A stretch of 64,000 nt of DNA from Desulfuromusa sp. Lineage in GTDB: Bacteria > Desulfobacterota > Desulfuromonadia > Desulfuromonadales > Geopsychrobacteraceae. Every line of letters starts with the position of its first letter. Position 1 is the first letter of the stretch. Location: the NCBI GenBank assembly GCA_021647765.1, contig JAKIUD010000001.1, forward strand, positions 62,001-126,000. The letters run 5' to 3'. Positions 36,307-44,957 of this stretch are shown here, piece by piece. The notes under the pieces were generated by a model that saw only the letters and a list, made by a program, of their open reading frames with translations, had not been told where the DNA came from and ran no database searches. A program made the position numbers and the translations under genes.

Positions 36307-37137
36307 GTGCTGACCTGTCTGAACGGAACATTTCTTTCTCACAAAGATGTCATATCGATCAATAATGGCAGCTTTTTGTTTGGCGATACTTTATTCGAAA
36401 CCATCAAAGCTCAAGGGCAAAAGATCCTACTCCTCCCTCAGCACCTTGATCGACTTGAGCAATCGGCACAACAGCTTGATTTCCCCTGTGACCGACAGAA
36501 GATTGAAACCTCTCTCCAACAAATGTCTACGGCACTTAAATCCCCAGCCTCAAGGATTCGCTTAACTCTCAGCCGTGGCGATTTTACCGGTCTAGCATGG
36601 CCCCCACCTGAGCAGAGTCAGTTTATTATCACCGCAACAGAATATTCAGAATTCACTGCTGATGAACGACGGGCTGGAGCCGAGTGCATAGTCGCCCCCA
36701 ATCAACGCATCAACCCGGTCAGCCATCTCCCACAAATGAAACGTGGCAATTACGCTGACTGTCTCTATGCAGCCAACTATGCGCTTCAATCCGGTGCACG
36801 CGAAGCACTGTTTATTGATCAACAGCAGAATATTCTTGAAGGCAATACCTGTAACCTGTTTGCAATCATTGATGATCGACTGGTCACTCCCCCGACCGGA
36901 ACATTGGTGCTAAATGGGATCATGCGCCAACAAGTCATCGATGCAGCGGCAGAATTAGGGATTTTGGTTGTTCAACGAGAGCTGCAACTGATTGAATTGA
37001 TGCAGGCGGAAGAAATATTCTTGACTAATTCGTTAATCGACATCCTGCCGATCTATAGTATCGATGGACAAACCGTCAACCGTGGCGATTGCTGGAAATC
37101 GTTATTAAAAACACTCTGGATGCGGATAGAGACCTAA
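36307..37137 (+). CDS. pabC: Class IV aminotransferase, probably aminodeoxychorismate lyase
   Basis: The 276-residue fold-type IV PLP protein starts at a GTG four bases past the pabB stop (LTCLNGTFLSHKDVISINNG). Family motifs are FLFGDTLFETIKA, LPQMKRGNYADCLYAANYAL, in which the Lys of MKRGN should bind PLP, and EGNTCNLFAI. It would release pyruvate from aminodeoxychorismate to give 4-aminobenzoate. A D-amino-acid or branched-chain aminotransferase is the alternative, but the pabB neighbour makes PabC likeliest. Confidence 0.85.
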   Translation: MLTCLNGTFLSHKDVISINNGSFLFGDTLFETIKAQGQKILLLPQHLDRLEQSAQQLDFPCDRQKIETSLQQMSTALKSPASRIRLTLSRGDFTGLAWPPPEQSQFIITATEYSEFTADERRAGAECIVAPNQRINPVSHLPQMKRGNYADCLYAANYALQSGAREALFIDQQQNILEGNTCNLFAIIDDRLVTPPTGTLVLNGIMRQQVIDAAAELGILVVQRELQLIELMQAEEIFLTNSLIDILPIYSIDGQTVNRGDCWKSLLKTLWMRIET

Positions 37138-37305
37138 CCAGCAATTCAGGAATACAGCCGCAATAACGGGAGAATCTGCTTTGTTGGTTTCACCGACTTG
37201 GTACTTCGACATAGCTTTTGCTATACCAGCACTAAATCGACTTGCCACCACGCTCACCACCCATCCCAGCACCCTCGACCATCAAAATAGCTAATGGATT
37301 TGGGC

Positions 37306-37333
37306 TTGACAAACTGGCCCGGAACAATATAAT
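37306..37333 (+). promoter_or_regulatory. Promoter of tRNA-Leu
   Basis: Consensus TTGACA (37306-37311) and TATAAT (37328-37333) with a 16-base spacer lie just before the tRNA gene. Confidence 0.85.
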
Positions 37334-37345
37334 CGTCTCACCCAA

Positions 37346-37431
37346 GCCGAAGTGGTGGAATTGGTAGACACGTCGGTCTCAAACACCGATGAGCTCAGCT
37401 CGTGCCGGTTCGATTCCGGCCTTCGGTACCA
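37346..37431 (+). tRNA. tRNA-Leu (anticodon CAA), integration site of a genomic island
   Basis: This 86-nt class II tRNA has acceptor GCCGAAG/CTTCGGT, anticodon loop CTCAAAC (anticodon CAA, reading UUG), a long variable arm (GATGAGCTCAGCTCG region) and an encoded CCA. Its 3' end is repeated at 43676-43693, so the 3' part of the present gene was restored by the inserted element. Confidence 0.95.
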
Positions 37432-37472
37432 ATTGAAGATTTAGCCTCTGATTTTTCAGGGGCTTTTTCTTT
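37414..37472 (+). repeat. attL: tRNA 3' end plus terminator
   Basis: TTCCGGCCTTCGGTACCA (37414-37431) is exact in attR. A diverged stretch with the hairpin AGCCTCTGA/TCAGGGGCT and T run follows (37443-37470) and ends the tRNA transcript. On this side the sequence past the crossover came with the element. Confidence 0.88.
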
Positions 37473-37621
37473 ATCCAAAACTGTCCGATAACGTCCAATA
37501 CCATCCAAATATCTTTTTATTTCAGATAGTTACAAATTCGACCTCCAAGCATGATGTTTTCAAAATTCACCCCAAAATGTCCAGCAACATCCATCAATGC
37601 TTGTTGACATCCAGTCTTTCC

Positions 37622-37671
37622 AGGGGTATATTTTTGAAAATATACCCCTAAGTCGAAAAAAATGTACCCCT
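37622..37671. promoter_or_regulatory. GGGGTATA inverted repeats upstream of the integrase gene
   Basis: AGGGGTATATTTT and AAAATATACCCCT form a 28-bp palindrome (37622-37649) with only the two central bases unpaired. A third half-site, AAAAATGTACCCCT, ends at 37671, 20 bases before the integrase ATG. The sites could bind the integrase arm domain or a repressor and so control integrase expression. Function is inference. Confidence 0.7.
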
Positions 37672-37690
37672 AGAAAGGCCAACAAACACT

Positions 37691-38914
37691 ATGCCACTGA
37701 CCAGCATTCAGGTAAAAAATGTAAAACCAACCGACAAACCTCGTAAAATCTACGATACGGACGGCTTGTTCCTGCTGGTGTCACCGACAAAAAAAGCCGG
37801 CAGAGGAAAGTCCTGGAGGTTTAAGTATTATTTCGATGGCAAAGAAAAACTACTGGCACTTGGTAGCTATCCGGAAATAAGCCTCGCTGAAGCCCGTACC
37901 CGACGTGACCAGGCTCGACAATTTGTTGCCAATGGCGTTGACCCAAACCAGATAAAAAAACAGCAAAAGCTCGATACTGCTGAGCGGGCAGAAAACAGTG
38001 TTGAAGTCGTAGCGAAAAGCTGGCTCAAAAGACATCAAGATGTCCTGGCAAAAGCAACCTGCAACATGATTGAACGTCGCCTGATCAACGATGTATTCCC
38101 AGCCATTGGGAGTACGCCAATCGCCGATCTGAAAGCAAAGACTATTCTGGAACAAGTGTTACGTCCCATTGAGGCCCGAGGGACTTTGGAAACAGCACAT
38201 CGCGTTCGTGGCACCCTCTCCCAAATCATGCGCTACGGTGTTACCTGCGGCTTATGTGAGCGCGACGTAACCGTTGATCTACGTGGAGCCCTGAGGCCCA
38301 TCCAGCGCAAGCATCGTGCGGCCCTTGACAGTGGTGGCATTCCAGATCCTGCCAAAATTGGTGGTCTACTTCGCGCAATTGAAGATTTTGATGGTAATCC
38401 AACAGTAAAAGCTGCTCTGAACCTGCACCCATTGGTTGCTACCAGACCAGGCGAATTAAGACACGCAGAATGGAAAGAAATTGACCTGAAAGAAGGAATC
38501 TGGTCTATCCCGGCGGGACGAATGAAGATGAAGCATCCGCACACTGTCCCGCTCTCACCACAAGCAGTTGCAATACTACAGAATCAACACCTTCGAACCG
38601 GAACTGGTCAGTTGGTCTTCCCGTCAACCCGGTCAACGGCAAGACCAATATCGGACAATACGCTAAACGCCGCATTACGACGAATGGGATACAGCAAAGA
38701 AGAATTTGTTTCGCACGGTTGGCGAGCAATTTTCCGCACTCTTGCTGATGAAATTCTCCAGGCAAGGGTTGATATCATCGAAGCGCAACTGGCACATCAG
38801 GTCAAAGACGCCTTAGGGAGGGCCTACAACAGAACCAGCTTCCTTAAAGAAAGAAGAGCACTCATGAATCAATGGGCTGACTATCTGGATTCTTTAAGAT
38901 CAAAAATTCAATAG
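37691..38914 (+). CDS. P4-type tyrosine integrase
   Basis: The 407-residue protein has the N-terminal DUF4102 arm-binding domain (about 1-90, with DGLFLLVSPTKKAGRGKSWRF), a core-binding SAM-like domain (about 100-190) and a catalytic domain. Catalytic residues are visible: Arg in ATRPGELRHAEW, Lys in GRMKMKHPHTVPL, His-x-x-Arg in SHGWRAIFRT, His in QLAHQVKDAL and the nucleophile Tyr in GRAYNRTSF. It lies right after tRNA-Leu and is read away from it, the usual place of an integrase in tRNA-borne islands. It seems intact. Confidence 0.94.
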   Translation: MPLTSIQVKNVKPTDKPRKIYDTDGLFLLVSPTKKAGRGKSWRFKYYFDGKEKLLALGSYPEISLAEARTRRDQARQFVANGVDPNQIKKQQKLDTAERAENSVEVVAKSWLKRHQDVLAKATCNMIERRLINDVFPAIGSTPIADLKAKTILEQVLRPIEARGTLETAHRVRGTLSQIMRYGVTCGLCERDVTVDLRGALRPIQRKHRAALDSGGIPDPAKIGGLLRAIEDFDGNPTVKAALNLHPLVATRPGELRHAEWKEIDLKEGIWSIPAGRMKMKHPHTVPLSPQAVAILQNQHLRTGTGQLVFPSTRSTARPISDNTLNAALRRMGYSKEEFVSHGWRAIFRTLADEILQARVDIIEAQLAHQVKDALGRAYNRTSFLKERRALMNQWADYLDSLRSKIQ

Positions 38915-38979
38915 CAATAATAACAGAGGGAGGGGTATCGTCCTTATTCAGTCACCAATAAAAGAACAGGGCCTTCAAC

Positions 38980-39972
38980 TCAGTCTTCAGCATCAACCAC
39001 ACGAACATTCCATTCAATTGCCATCAGTCGTTCTTTAATACATGTGAGCGTTTCAAAAACCTGCTGTTCGCCCGGCAACTCCCCATAAACAAGACCGCTG
39101 AAATCATCGGTGTAGGTTGCTTTCAAGCCATTCCAGCAATCTTCAACATCACGAAACAGCAAGGCATCTGCCGGATGATTCTCAAGCCATTCATTATTAT
39201 TTCTGAAACTCCGCACATCATCTCCGGCAACCCGGCAAATGACATCACTAAATTCATTAGAATTGAAAAAATTGTCGAGATTTTCATCCTCCAGCATCTT
39301 ATGCAAATCATATACATGGCGGATCTTCATTTTCAGATTATCCATGGGGTTTTCGCTGTAGGAAAAACGGACCAGACTCATGATTTTTTCGCACAAAGTA
39401 CGGGCAGGCTGCAGCACATTAACCTGAAACGGCAGCAAACCAAATTCTGCCGCTATTTCCTGCTGGTCATGCTCTATCATCATATCGTAGATATAGGATG
39501 ACAATGGATGTGCAATATACGGCTCATAATAGCCAAACCATGTTGCCTCAACCACAACCACATTTCGAACCTGACCAAACCTTCCACGAAACATCCGGGG
39601 ATAACTGTGGGCAGTTTTTCGATTCATTCCCACCTTACGGGTTAATCCCTCAATCTCAATCTCTGGCATCACAGAAATAACCGCCTGACCAACCTTTTTA
39701 ATTTTACGTTTAAGCTGATTGTCCGTTTCTCCCTCATGGTGTTTGACCACCATATCAATATCTTCTGAAAAACGATCGATCAATCCGAAGCATTTGGAAA
39801 GGGCGGTCCCACCTTTAAAAACGGTCTCCTCACCAATGGGATCATGAAAAATAAGGTGCAAAGTGCAGGTGACCCAGTAATCCTTTTCGATAAATATCTC
39901 CGGGATATTCAACTGCGCAGCGGTAGCAGTCACTGCCTGACGAAAGAGAGTCTCCTCTTCATGCAATCTCAT
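38980..39972 (-). CDS. AbiEii/AbiGii-family nucleotidyltransferase toxin
   Basis: The 330-residue protein has the nucleotidyltransferase motif FKGGTALSKCFGLIDRFSED followed by IDMVV (about residues 50-75), typical of AbiEii toxins of type IV toxin-antitoxin and abortive-infection systems. Known relatives transfer nucleotides to tRNA acceptor ends and halt growth. The ATG at 39972 overlaps the antitoxin stop (ATGA), so it is preferred to 39984. It lies in the island after the integrase, read the opposite way. Confidence 0.88.
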   Translation of the reverse strand: MRLHEEETLFRQAVTATAAQLNIPEIFIEKDYWVTCTLHLIFHDPIGEETVFKGGTALSKCFGLIDRFSEDIDMVVKHHEGETDNQLKRKIKKVGQAVISVMPEIEIEGLTRKVGMNRKTAHSYPRMFRGRFGQVRNVVVVEATWFGYYEPYIAHPLSSYIYDMMIEHDQQEIAAEFGLLPFQVNVLQPARTLCEKIMSLVRFSYSENPMDNLKMKIRHVYDLHKMLEDENLDNFFNSNEFSDVICRVAGDDVRSFRNNNEWLENHPADALLFRDVEDCWNGLKATYTDDFSGLVYGELPGEQQVFETLTCIKERLMAIEWNVRVVDAED

Positions 39973-40694
39973 TTGATACTCCATTCGGGTGCGGAAGAAA
40001 CTGCTTTGAAAACCCCTGGAATTAGATACGAAGTCAGGGGATTGAGAGACTCTTTTAATTTCTCCGCTATCTCATCCTGGCCGAGATCACAGAGTATGGC
40101 CCCCAGCAAAGCACGTGTAGCCGGTGAATACTTCATAGCCAACCTGACCATGGTCCTCTGTTCTTTTTCAGAGAGATTCCCAATCAGGTTTTGCAGAATT
40201 CGACAACTGTTGCAGGTAGAGGAATCGGGTATTTTTTTTATAAATCGCAGCCCGTCAAGAAGTTGGAGAAGAGGGATGTTTTCTTTTGTGATCATGTTTT
40301 TCTGTTTCACAAAAGAGATGGTGTATTTTCCCCGTTTAAAAAATGGACGAATCTCGTTTCTGCCGATTTGAATGATGTTGCCGATCTGGCTCGTGAGACC
40401 AAGACTGTTATACACGCTAAGTCCGGTGAGATACCCTAAAACCTTACCCTGGCTTTCCAGCAGATCTTTCACCACCTGATATTGACTTGGTGGCAGTTCA
40501 CCAAAGGGCGACAACTCTGGTTTATAATATCGACCCTTGGCAAGCTTGATGATCCTACCAGAAGCAGCAAGCCGATTAAGAGCCTTTACCAGAGCCTCCC
40601 TGCTTTTTACCTGACTCATAAAATCACGACAGGTAAAAACATAACCTTTTGGAAAACGATCAATATTATTCTTTATATATTCAGTAGTTTTCAT
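39969..40694 (-). CDS. AbiEi/DUF6088-type antitoxin
   Basis: The 241-residue protein starts MKTTEYIKNNIDRFPKGYVF and has an N-terminal winged-helix region (CRDFMSQVKSREALVKALNR) with the strand pair GRIIKLAKGRYYKP. This is the DUF6088/AbiEi layout, a DNA-binding antitoxin that represses its own operon. The start at 40694 is chosen because a 32-bp palindrome lies just upstream of it. The C-terminal half should counter the toxin. Confidence 0.85.
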   Translation of the reverse strand: MKTTEYIKNNIDRFPKGYVFTCRDFMSQVKSREALVKALNRLAASGRIIKLAKGRYYKPELSPFGELPPSQYQVVKDLLESQGKVLGYLTGLSVYNSLGLTSQIGNIIQIGRNEIRPFFKRGKYTISFVKQKNMITKENIPLLQLLDGLRFIKKIPDSSTCNSCRILQNLIGNLSEKEQRTMVRLAMKYSPATRALLGAILCDLGQDEIAEKLKESLNPLTSYLIPGVFKAVSSAPEWSIK

Positions 40695-40723
40695 ACAATA
40701 AACACTACAGAAGGCATAAGAAT

Positions 40724-40755
40724 TTGTCCAGTTTTTTATATAAAAAACTGGACAA
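40724..40755. promoter_or_regulatory. 32-bp perfect palindrome, putative AbiE operator
   Basis: TTGTCCAGTTTTTTAT is followed directly by its exact complement, giving a perfect 32-base dyad with no spacer. It lies 30-60 bases before the antitoxin ATG and its TATATA centre can double as a -10 box, with TTGCAT about 16 bases upstream as -35. AbiEi antitoxins repress by binding inverted repeats. Confidence 0.75.
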
Positions 40756-40981
40756 TGCATGCAAGAGTCAATTCCTTAAAACGATTAGACCTCAATTGTT
40801 CAGATCACGCTGATTCCCCGGTAAAAATCAATTTATATTTGTCCACCCTTACACCATGCTGAGCAGGGTAAATTTGTCCTTTCCTGCAAAACCAGCAATA
40901 CTACCAATCTAACCTTTTGACTGGTCTTTTAACCGTGGCTCGTGTATAACGGAAACTCCTTTATCTACGGAGAATCCGGTT

Positions 40982-42762
40982 TTGAGCTTAAAAGAAATCC
41001 AGGTTCGACCTGTCATATCTTCCGAGGAAATTCGCTATCGGGAACTGATGCAAAGCTATCACTATCTTGGTGACCTCCCGAAAATCAGTGAAACCATCTG
41101 GTATATCGCTACCTTAAATGACGAATGGGTCGCATTGGTAACGTTCTCCGCTGCCGCCTTGAAATGCGCTGCTCGTGATCAATGGATTGGCTGGAGTTAT
41201 CGACATCAGTATGATCGCTTAAAGCTGATCGTCAACAATAGTCGGTTTTTAATCCTGCCACAGTGGCACCTGCCGAACTTGGGGTCACGAACCTTGTCAT
41301 TGTGTGAAAAAAGAATCCAGAAAGACTGGCTGAAGCGTTTTGACCATCCTCTTCTCTTGATGGAAACCTTCGTTGATCCGCAACGCTACTATGGCACCGT
41401 CTACAAAGCTGCGAACTGGCTATGTTTGGGGCAGACCAAAGGGTTTCGACGATCAGGTCAAGGCTATGGTTCGATTGCACAATCACCCAAGTTGGTGTTT
41501 GTTCGCCCATTACACCAAAACACTCAATTTCTCTTATCTCGTCCTGTTCTGGATCCTCTCTATTGCAATGGAGTCCCCAAAATGCTGCTTACCGCTGATC
41601 AGATGCGATCTTTGCCCGACGTCTTCACGAATATCCCTGACCCGCGCACCACAAAGGGCCGCCGTCATCGTCTTTCTACCGTTCTAGCGATAGCCGCAGG
41701 TGCGACACTCTGCGGAATGCGTGGATATAAGGCGATCTCGGATTGGGCTGAAAATCTTGGTCCTAAAGCTCGGGAACGGTTCCGGTGTCGCTATAAGAAA
41801 GGGGTCTTTACTGTCCCCAGCGAATCTATTATCCGTAATGTTCTTATCCGCGTCGACCCATGCCATCTCGATAGAGCCCTACAAAGCTGGAATGACCTTT
41901 ACGCAAACAGAGATGAAAGTCTCGCTATCGACGGCAAGACAATGTGTCACGCCATTGATAACGATGGGCGTCAAACCCATATCATGAGTGTTATCGGTCA
42001 TCAGAGCAAAAACTGTTACACCCAAAAAAAGTCGGCACCCTCCCCATAGGAGATGGTGACAAGGTGAAGCAAACCAACGAGATCAAGATGGCTATCCCAC
42101 TTCTTGATGCCATCGATATTGCGGGTAAAACGATCACTGGCGATGCTCTGTTGACCCAGCGTCAACTTGCAGACTATCTGGTTGCGAACAGGCAGGCTCA
42201 TTACCATTTCACAGTCAAAGGCAACCAGCCCGGCTTGCTCGCAGATATTGCTTTCTATTTCCAGGATCGCAACACCCCAGATGCCGTCAGTATTGACACG
42301 GGTCACGGACGGATTGAGACACGAAAAATCTGGACGTCTGTCGAACTCAACAGCTACCTTGACTTTCCCTGGATCGGCCAGGTTTTTGTCATCGAACGTG
42401 AAAGAATCAACAAAAAAACTGGACACGTTTCAAACGAGACCGCTTACGGCATCACGAGTTGTAAGCCAGAACAAGCCAACGCAGAAAAAATTCTCAAGAC
42501 AAACCGCAATCACTGGTGCATTGAAAACAGCTGTCATTACATCATTGACTGGAATTTTGACGAGGATCGCAGCCGGATACGCGCAGGCTATGCTCCAGAA
42601 AATATTTCACGACTCAGACGCTTTGCCGTCGGGCTTATTAAATCCAAAGGAATCTCCAACGTCGCACAAAAGATGCGGAAGCTCGCGATGAATGTCCGTT
42701 CGGTTCTCGATTACCTGCGAATGACGAAAAATTCTTCGGGGTTATGCGTGGCTGTGCACTAG
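40982..42762 (+). CDS. DUF4338-ISAs1 fusion transposase made by -1 frameshift
   Basis: Frame 0 (40982-42049, TTG start after GGAG, 355 residues) holds a DUF4338 domain like that of the Druantia protein DruA (IGWSYRHQYDRLKLIVNNSR, LMETFVDPQRYYGTVYKAANW) and the first half of an ISAs1 transposase (PDPRTTKGRRHRLS, SLAIDGKTM). Frame -1 (to 42762) holds the rest (TNEIKMAIPLLD, TGDALLTQ, NRNHWCIENSCHYIIDW), completing the D, D and E residues. The frames join at A_AAA_AAG, giving 593 residues with all motifs. It could also be a simple indel, but the signal fits programmed frameshifting. Confidence 0.85.
42025..42058 (+). promoter_or_regulatory. -1 ribosomal frameshift signal
   Basis: The heptamer A_AAA_AAG (42025-42031) is in the right phase of frame 0. 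After four bases a hairpin follows: CACC-CTCC (42036-42043) pairs with GGAG-AT-GGTG (42049-42058), eight pairs with a two-base bulge and loop CCATA. The frame-0 stop TAG (42047-42049) lies within it. In frame -1 the reading continues VGTLPIGDGDKVKQTNEIK. Confidence 0.8.
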
Positions 42763-42769
42763 AACAAAT

Positions 42770-43339
42770 TTACCCTGGACCAAAAATGGCAACATTCCCA
42801 AAAGAGAAGTCTGTCAAATCGAAAGACAGAGGAATATTGCCCTCAAAAGTTGTGTTGTAACCATCAAGTGCAGTCCCTGTCAGATCAACAAGGGTAACCA
42901 TGCTGTCGATGTACTCACAATGGTCATTTTCACCATAAGAGTTATTGTAGTTGTCAAGGCCGCCATCCGTCGTTATTTCAATCCAGTCAGCAGGTTTGCC
43001 ATTAATGTATCCGTTAATATTTCTCAGAGTTTGAAACCTATAGTAGCTATCTATCAAGTTTGTATTATTAACATAAAACTGAAAGTTTGTTATTGCGGAG
43101 GTGTAGGTAGATTCCGTGTTAGCCCCGGCACCTATTGTTCCTGAGGCTAACGGGGTGTCTGTTTCAATTGTGTAGATAGCCTGAAATATGTCGTCAGTTT
43201 TGAAGTTTCTGTCGCAAACTAATAAACTATCGGGGTCTGATATTAATGTTAGCTGCCCCGAAAAATTGTAAGTGATCAGTGATGCATTGGCTTGAGTAAT
43301 GATAAAAAAGATAAATATTGATAGTATTGTGACTTTCAT
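42770..43339 (-). pseudogene. Secreted PEP-CTERM-like protein, 3' end removed by the insertion sequence
   Basis: The ATG at 43339 has a strong GGGGAGGAA site and a signal peptide (MKVTILSIFIFFIITQANA). About 170 residues of beta-rich sequence follow (LITYNFSGQLTLISD, FQAIYTIETDTPLASG), like exported PEP-CTERM proteins. The frame ends in a TAA that belongs to the terminal repeat of the insertion sequence, so the natural C terminus, which would carry any anchor, is gone. The lost part was not found at the other side of the insertion sequence. Confidence 0.75.
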
Positions 43340-43675
43340 ATTTCCTCCCCAGAAATAATTTTTCAGTAGTTTTTTTACTACGTATCTCCCAATAGGCGCT
43401 GCAGTATGAAGCACCTGATAAATCATCTATCAAAAGTACCATTTTTTACTGTAAAATACTTTACAAAATTTGAGTTATAGGTCTTCTGTATGTGCGCAGG
43501 CATAGAAACGGGGGTGGGGGTGGAGTGTATATCCATAAATAATTGCGTGGGCATTTAAAGACTTTTTGACCAAAAAACAGTGACAGAACAATTTTTGACG
43601 GTATTTTTAACGGTATAACAAGAACACAAGAGTCAATCATCCCCATAATAACAGATAGTTAAACAATCTTTGCAG

Positions 43676-43735
43676 TTCCGGCCTTCGGTACCAAAAGTGA
43701 AATTAGCCTCTGATTTGTCAGGGGCTTTTTCTTTT
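43676..43735 (+). repeat. attR: tRNA-Leu 3' end and terminator copy
   Basis: TTCCGGCCTTCGGTACCA is the exact 18-bp copy of the tRNA-Leu end. A terminator hairpin similar but not identical to that of attL follows (43705-43735, AGCCTCTGA/TCAGGGGCT and T run). This copy is presumably the original host sequence. Confidence 0.88.
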
Positions 43736-43767
43736 ACAACTGAGGGTGACAATGGCAAAGGTTTGCT

Positions 43768-44841
43768 TCATACGATCCAGCCTCCGCCGATGACCCGCTC
43801 TCCCCAATAGAAAACTGCCGCTTGCCCCGGTGTCACCCCTTTTTGAGACGCGCTAAATTCAATCTTGGCTCGACCAGCGGCGAGTGGCGTCACGCGCGCC
43901 GCAACTGGTTGGTGACGGTAGCGGATGCGACATTCAACTTTAAGGGGTGCGTCCGGGTATGGAATATTCCAGAGACAACGGTACAACTCAAAAGAATCAC
44001 GGCTCAGAAGAGATTTTTCGCCGACAATCACTCGGCAATTGTCCGCATCTATACCAATGACGTAGAGGGGTTCGCTCCAACTGAGACCCAGCCCCTTACG
44101 TTGACCGATGGTGTAACGATAGATCCCTTGATGGAGACCTAAGACCTGGCCGCTGTGATGAATAATTTCGCCGTTTTTGTGGCCAGTTCCGCACTCCTCC
44201 TCGAGAAATCGAACATAATTACCATCGGGGACAAAGCAGATATCCTGACTCTCGGCCTTATCCGCAACCTTCAGGTTGAAACGCGTCGCATGTTCACGCA
44301 CTTCGACCTTACTCATACCACCGAGAGGAAAGAGCGTTTTCTCCATCTGCTCTGGAGTGAGGGTAAAGAGGAAATAACTCTGATCCTTCGTGTCATCCAA
44401 CCCCTTGAAGAGAGCTGGACGCCCCTCTTCATTGAGAATCTGGGCGTAGTGTCCAGTCGCCAGGTAATCGGCTTCAAGTTCAAGAGCCTTGCGCATCAAT
44501 AATTCAAATTTCAAGACCTGGTTACAGAGCACACAGGGGTTGGGGGTGCGGCCAGCAAAATATTCTGCGCAAAAATTATCGATCACATGCTGCTGAAAAT
44601 CTTGTTCAAAGTTGATCACATAAAATGGAATATCGAGGCTCTCGGCGACCCGGCGCGCATCATAGACATCATCCAGACTGCAACAGCTCCCGAACGTCTC
44701 ACCATTTTCAGCAGTGAAACTGGTATAATCCCAGATCTGCATGGTCATACCGATCACCTCATAGCCCTGCTCTTTCAACAGGGCTGCGGTGACCGATGAA
44801 TCAACCCCGCCGCTCATAGCGACAACAACTCTCTTCTTCAC
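43768..44841 (-). CDS. mnmA: tRNA 2-thiouridylase
   Basis: The 357-residue enzyme puts sulfur on U34 of tRNA-Lys, -Glu and -Gln. The PP-loop AMSGGVDSSVTAALL is at residues 8-22, and the two catalytic cysteines are seen in NPCVLCNQVLKF (about 101-112) and ESQDICFVP (about 200-208). It follows nifS, a likely sulfur donor, by 116 bases. Confidence 0.96.
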   Translation of the reverse strand: MKKRVVVAMSGGVDSSVTAALLKEQGYEVIGMTMQIWDYTSFTAENGETFGSCCSLDDVYDARRVAESLDIPFYVINFEQDFQQHVIDNFCAEYFAGRTPNPCVLCNQVLKFELLMRKALELEADYLATGHYAQILNEEGRPALFKGLDDTKDQSYFLFTLTPEQMEKTLFPLGGMSKVEVREHATRFNLKVADKAESQDICFVPDGNYVRFLEEECGTGHKNGEIIHHSGQVLGLHQGIYRYTIGQRKGLGLSWSEPLYVIGIDADNCRVIVGEKSLLSRDSFELYRCLWNIPYPDAPLKVECRIRYRHQPVAARVTPLAAGRAKIEFSASQKGVTPGQAAVFYWGERVIGGGWIV

Positions 44842-44957
44842 AGCTAAAATCCGATCAATTTATAAAGGGAGGCGACAGTGGCAACCTGCGTGCTACGTGG
44901 ATTGAGCAGGTTTCTGAATAATTATACTATTGCGTAACTATTTGATTTTTAGAAAAT

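Larger units (their letters stand above)
40864..42777 (+). mobile_element. Insertion sequence, ISAs1-like with DUF4338 module (1914 bp)
   Basis: The ends are inverted repeats: CAGGGTAAATTTGTCCT at the left and CAGGGTAAATTTGTTCT as the complement of the right end, 16 of 17 bases the same. Nearly all the inside is a two-frame transposase gene. No clear target duplication is seen. Its right end lies in, and stops, a secreted-protein gene read toward it. Confidence 0.9.
37346..43693. mobile_element. Integrated genomic island in tRNA-Leu (about 6.3 kb)
   Basis: A P4-type integrase follows the tRNA gene, and an exact 18-bp copy of the tRNA 3' end closes the island at 43676-43693. The cargo is an AbiE-like toxin-antitoxin pair, an insertion sequence and a truncated secreted protein. 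The ancestral order was presumably pabC, tRNA-Leu, mnmA. No replication, relaxase or phage structural gene is present, so it is a minimal integrative element or a decayed one. Confidence 0.88.

Noticed and set aside
40864..42777. Target-site duplication of the insertion sequence
   Set aside because: The bases next to the two ends (CATGCTGAG and GACCAAAAA) do not match, so none is claimed.
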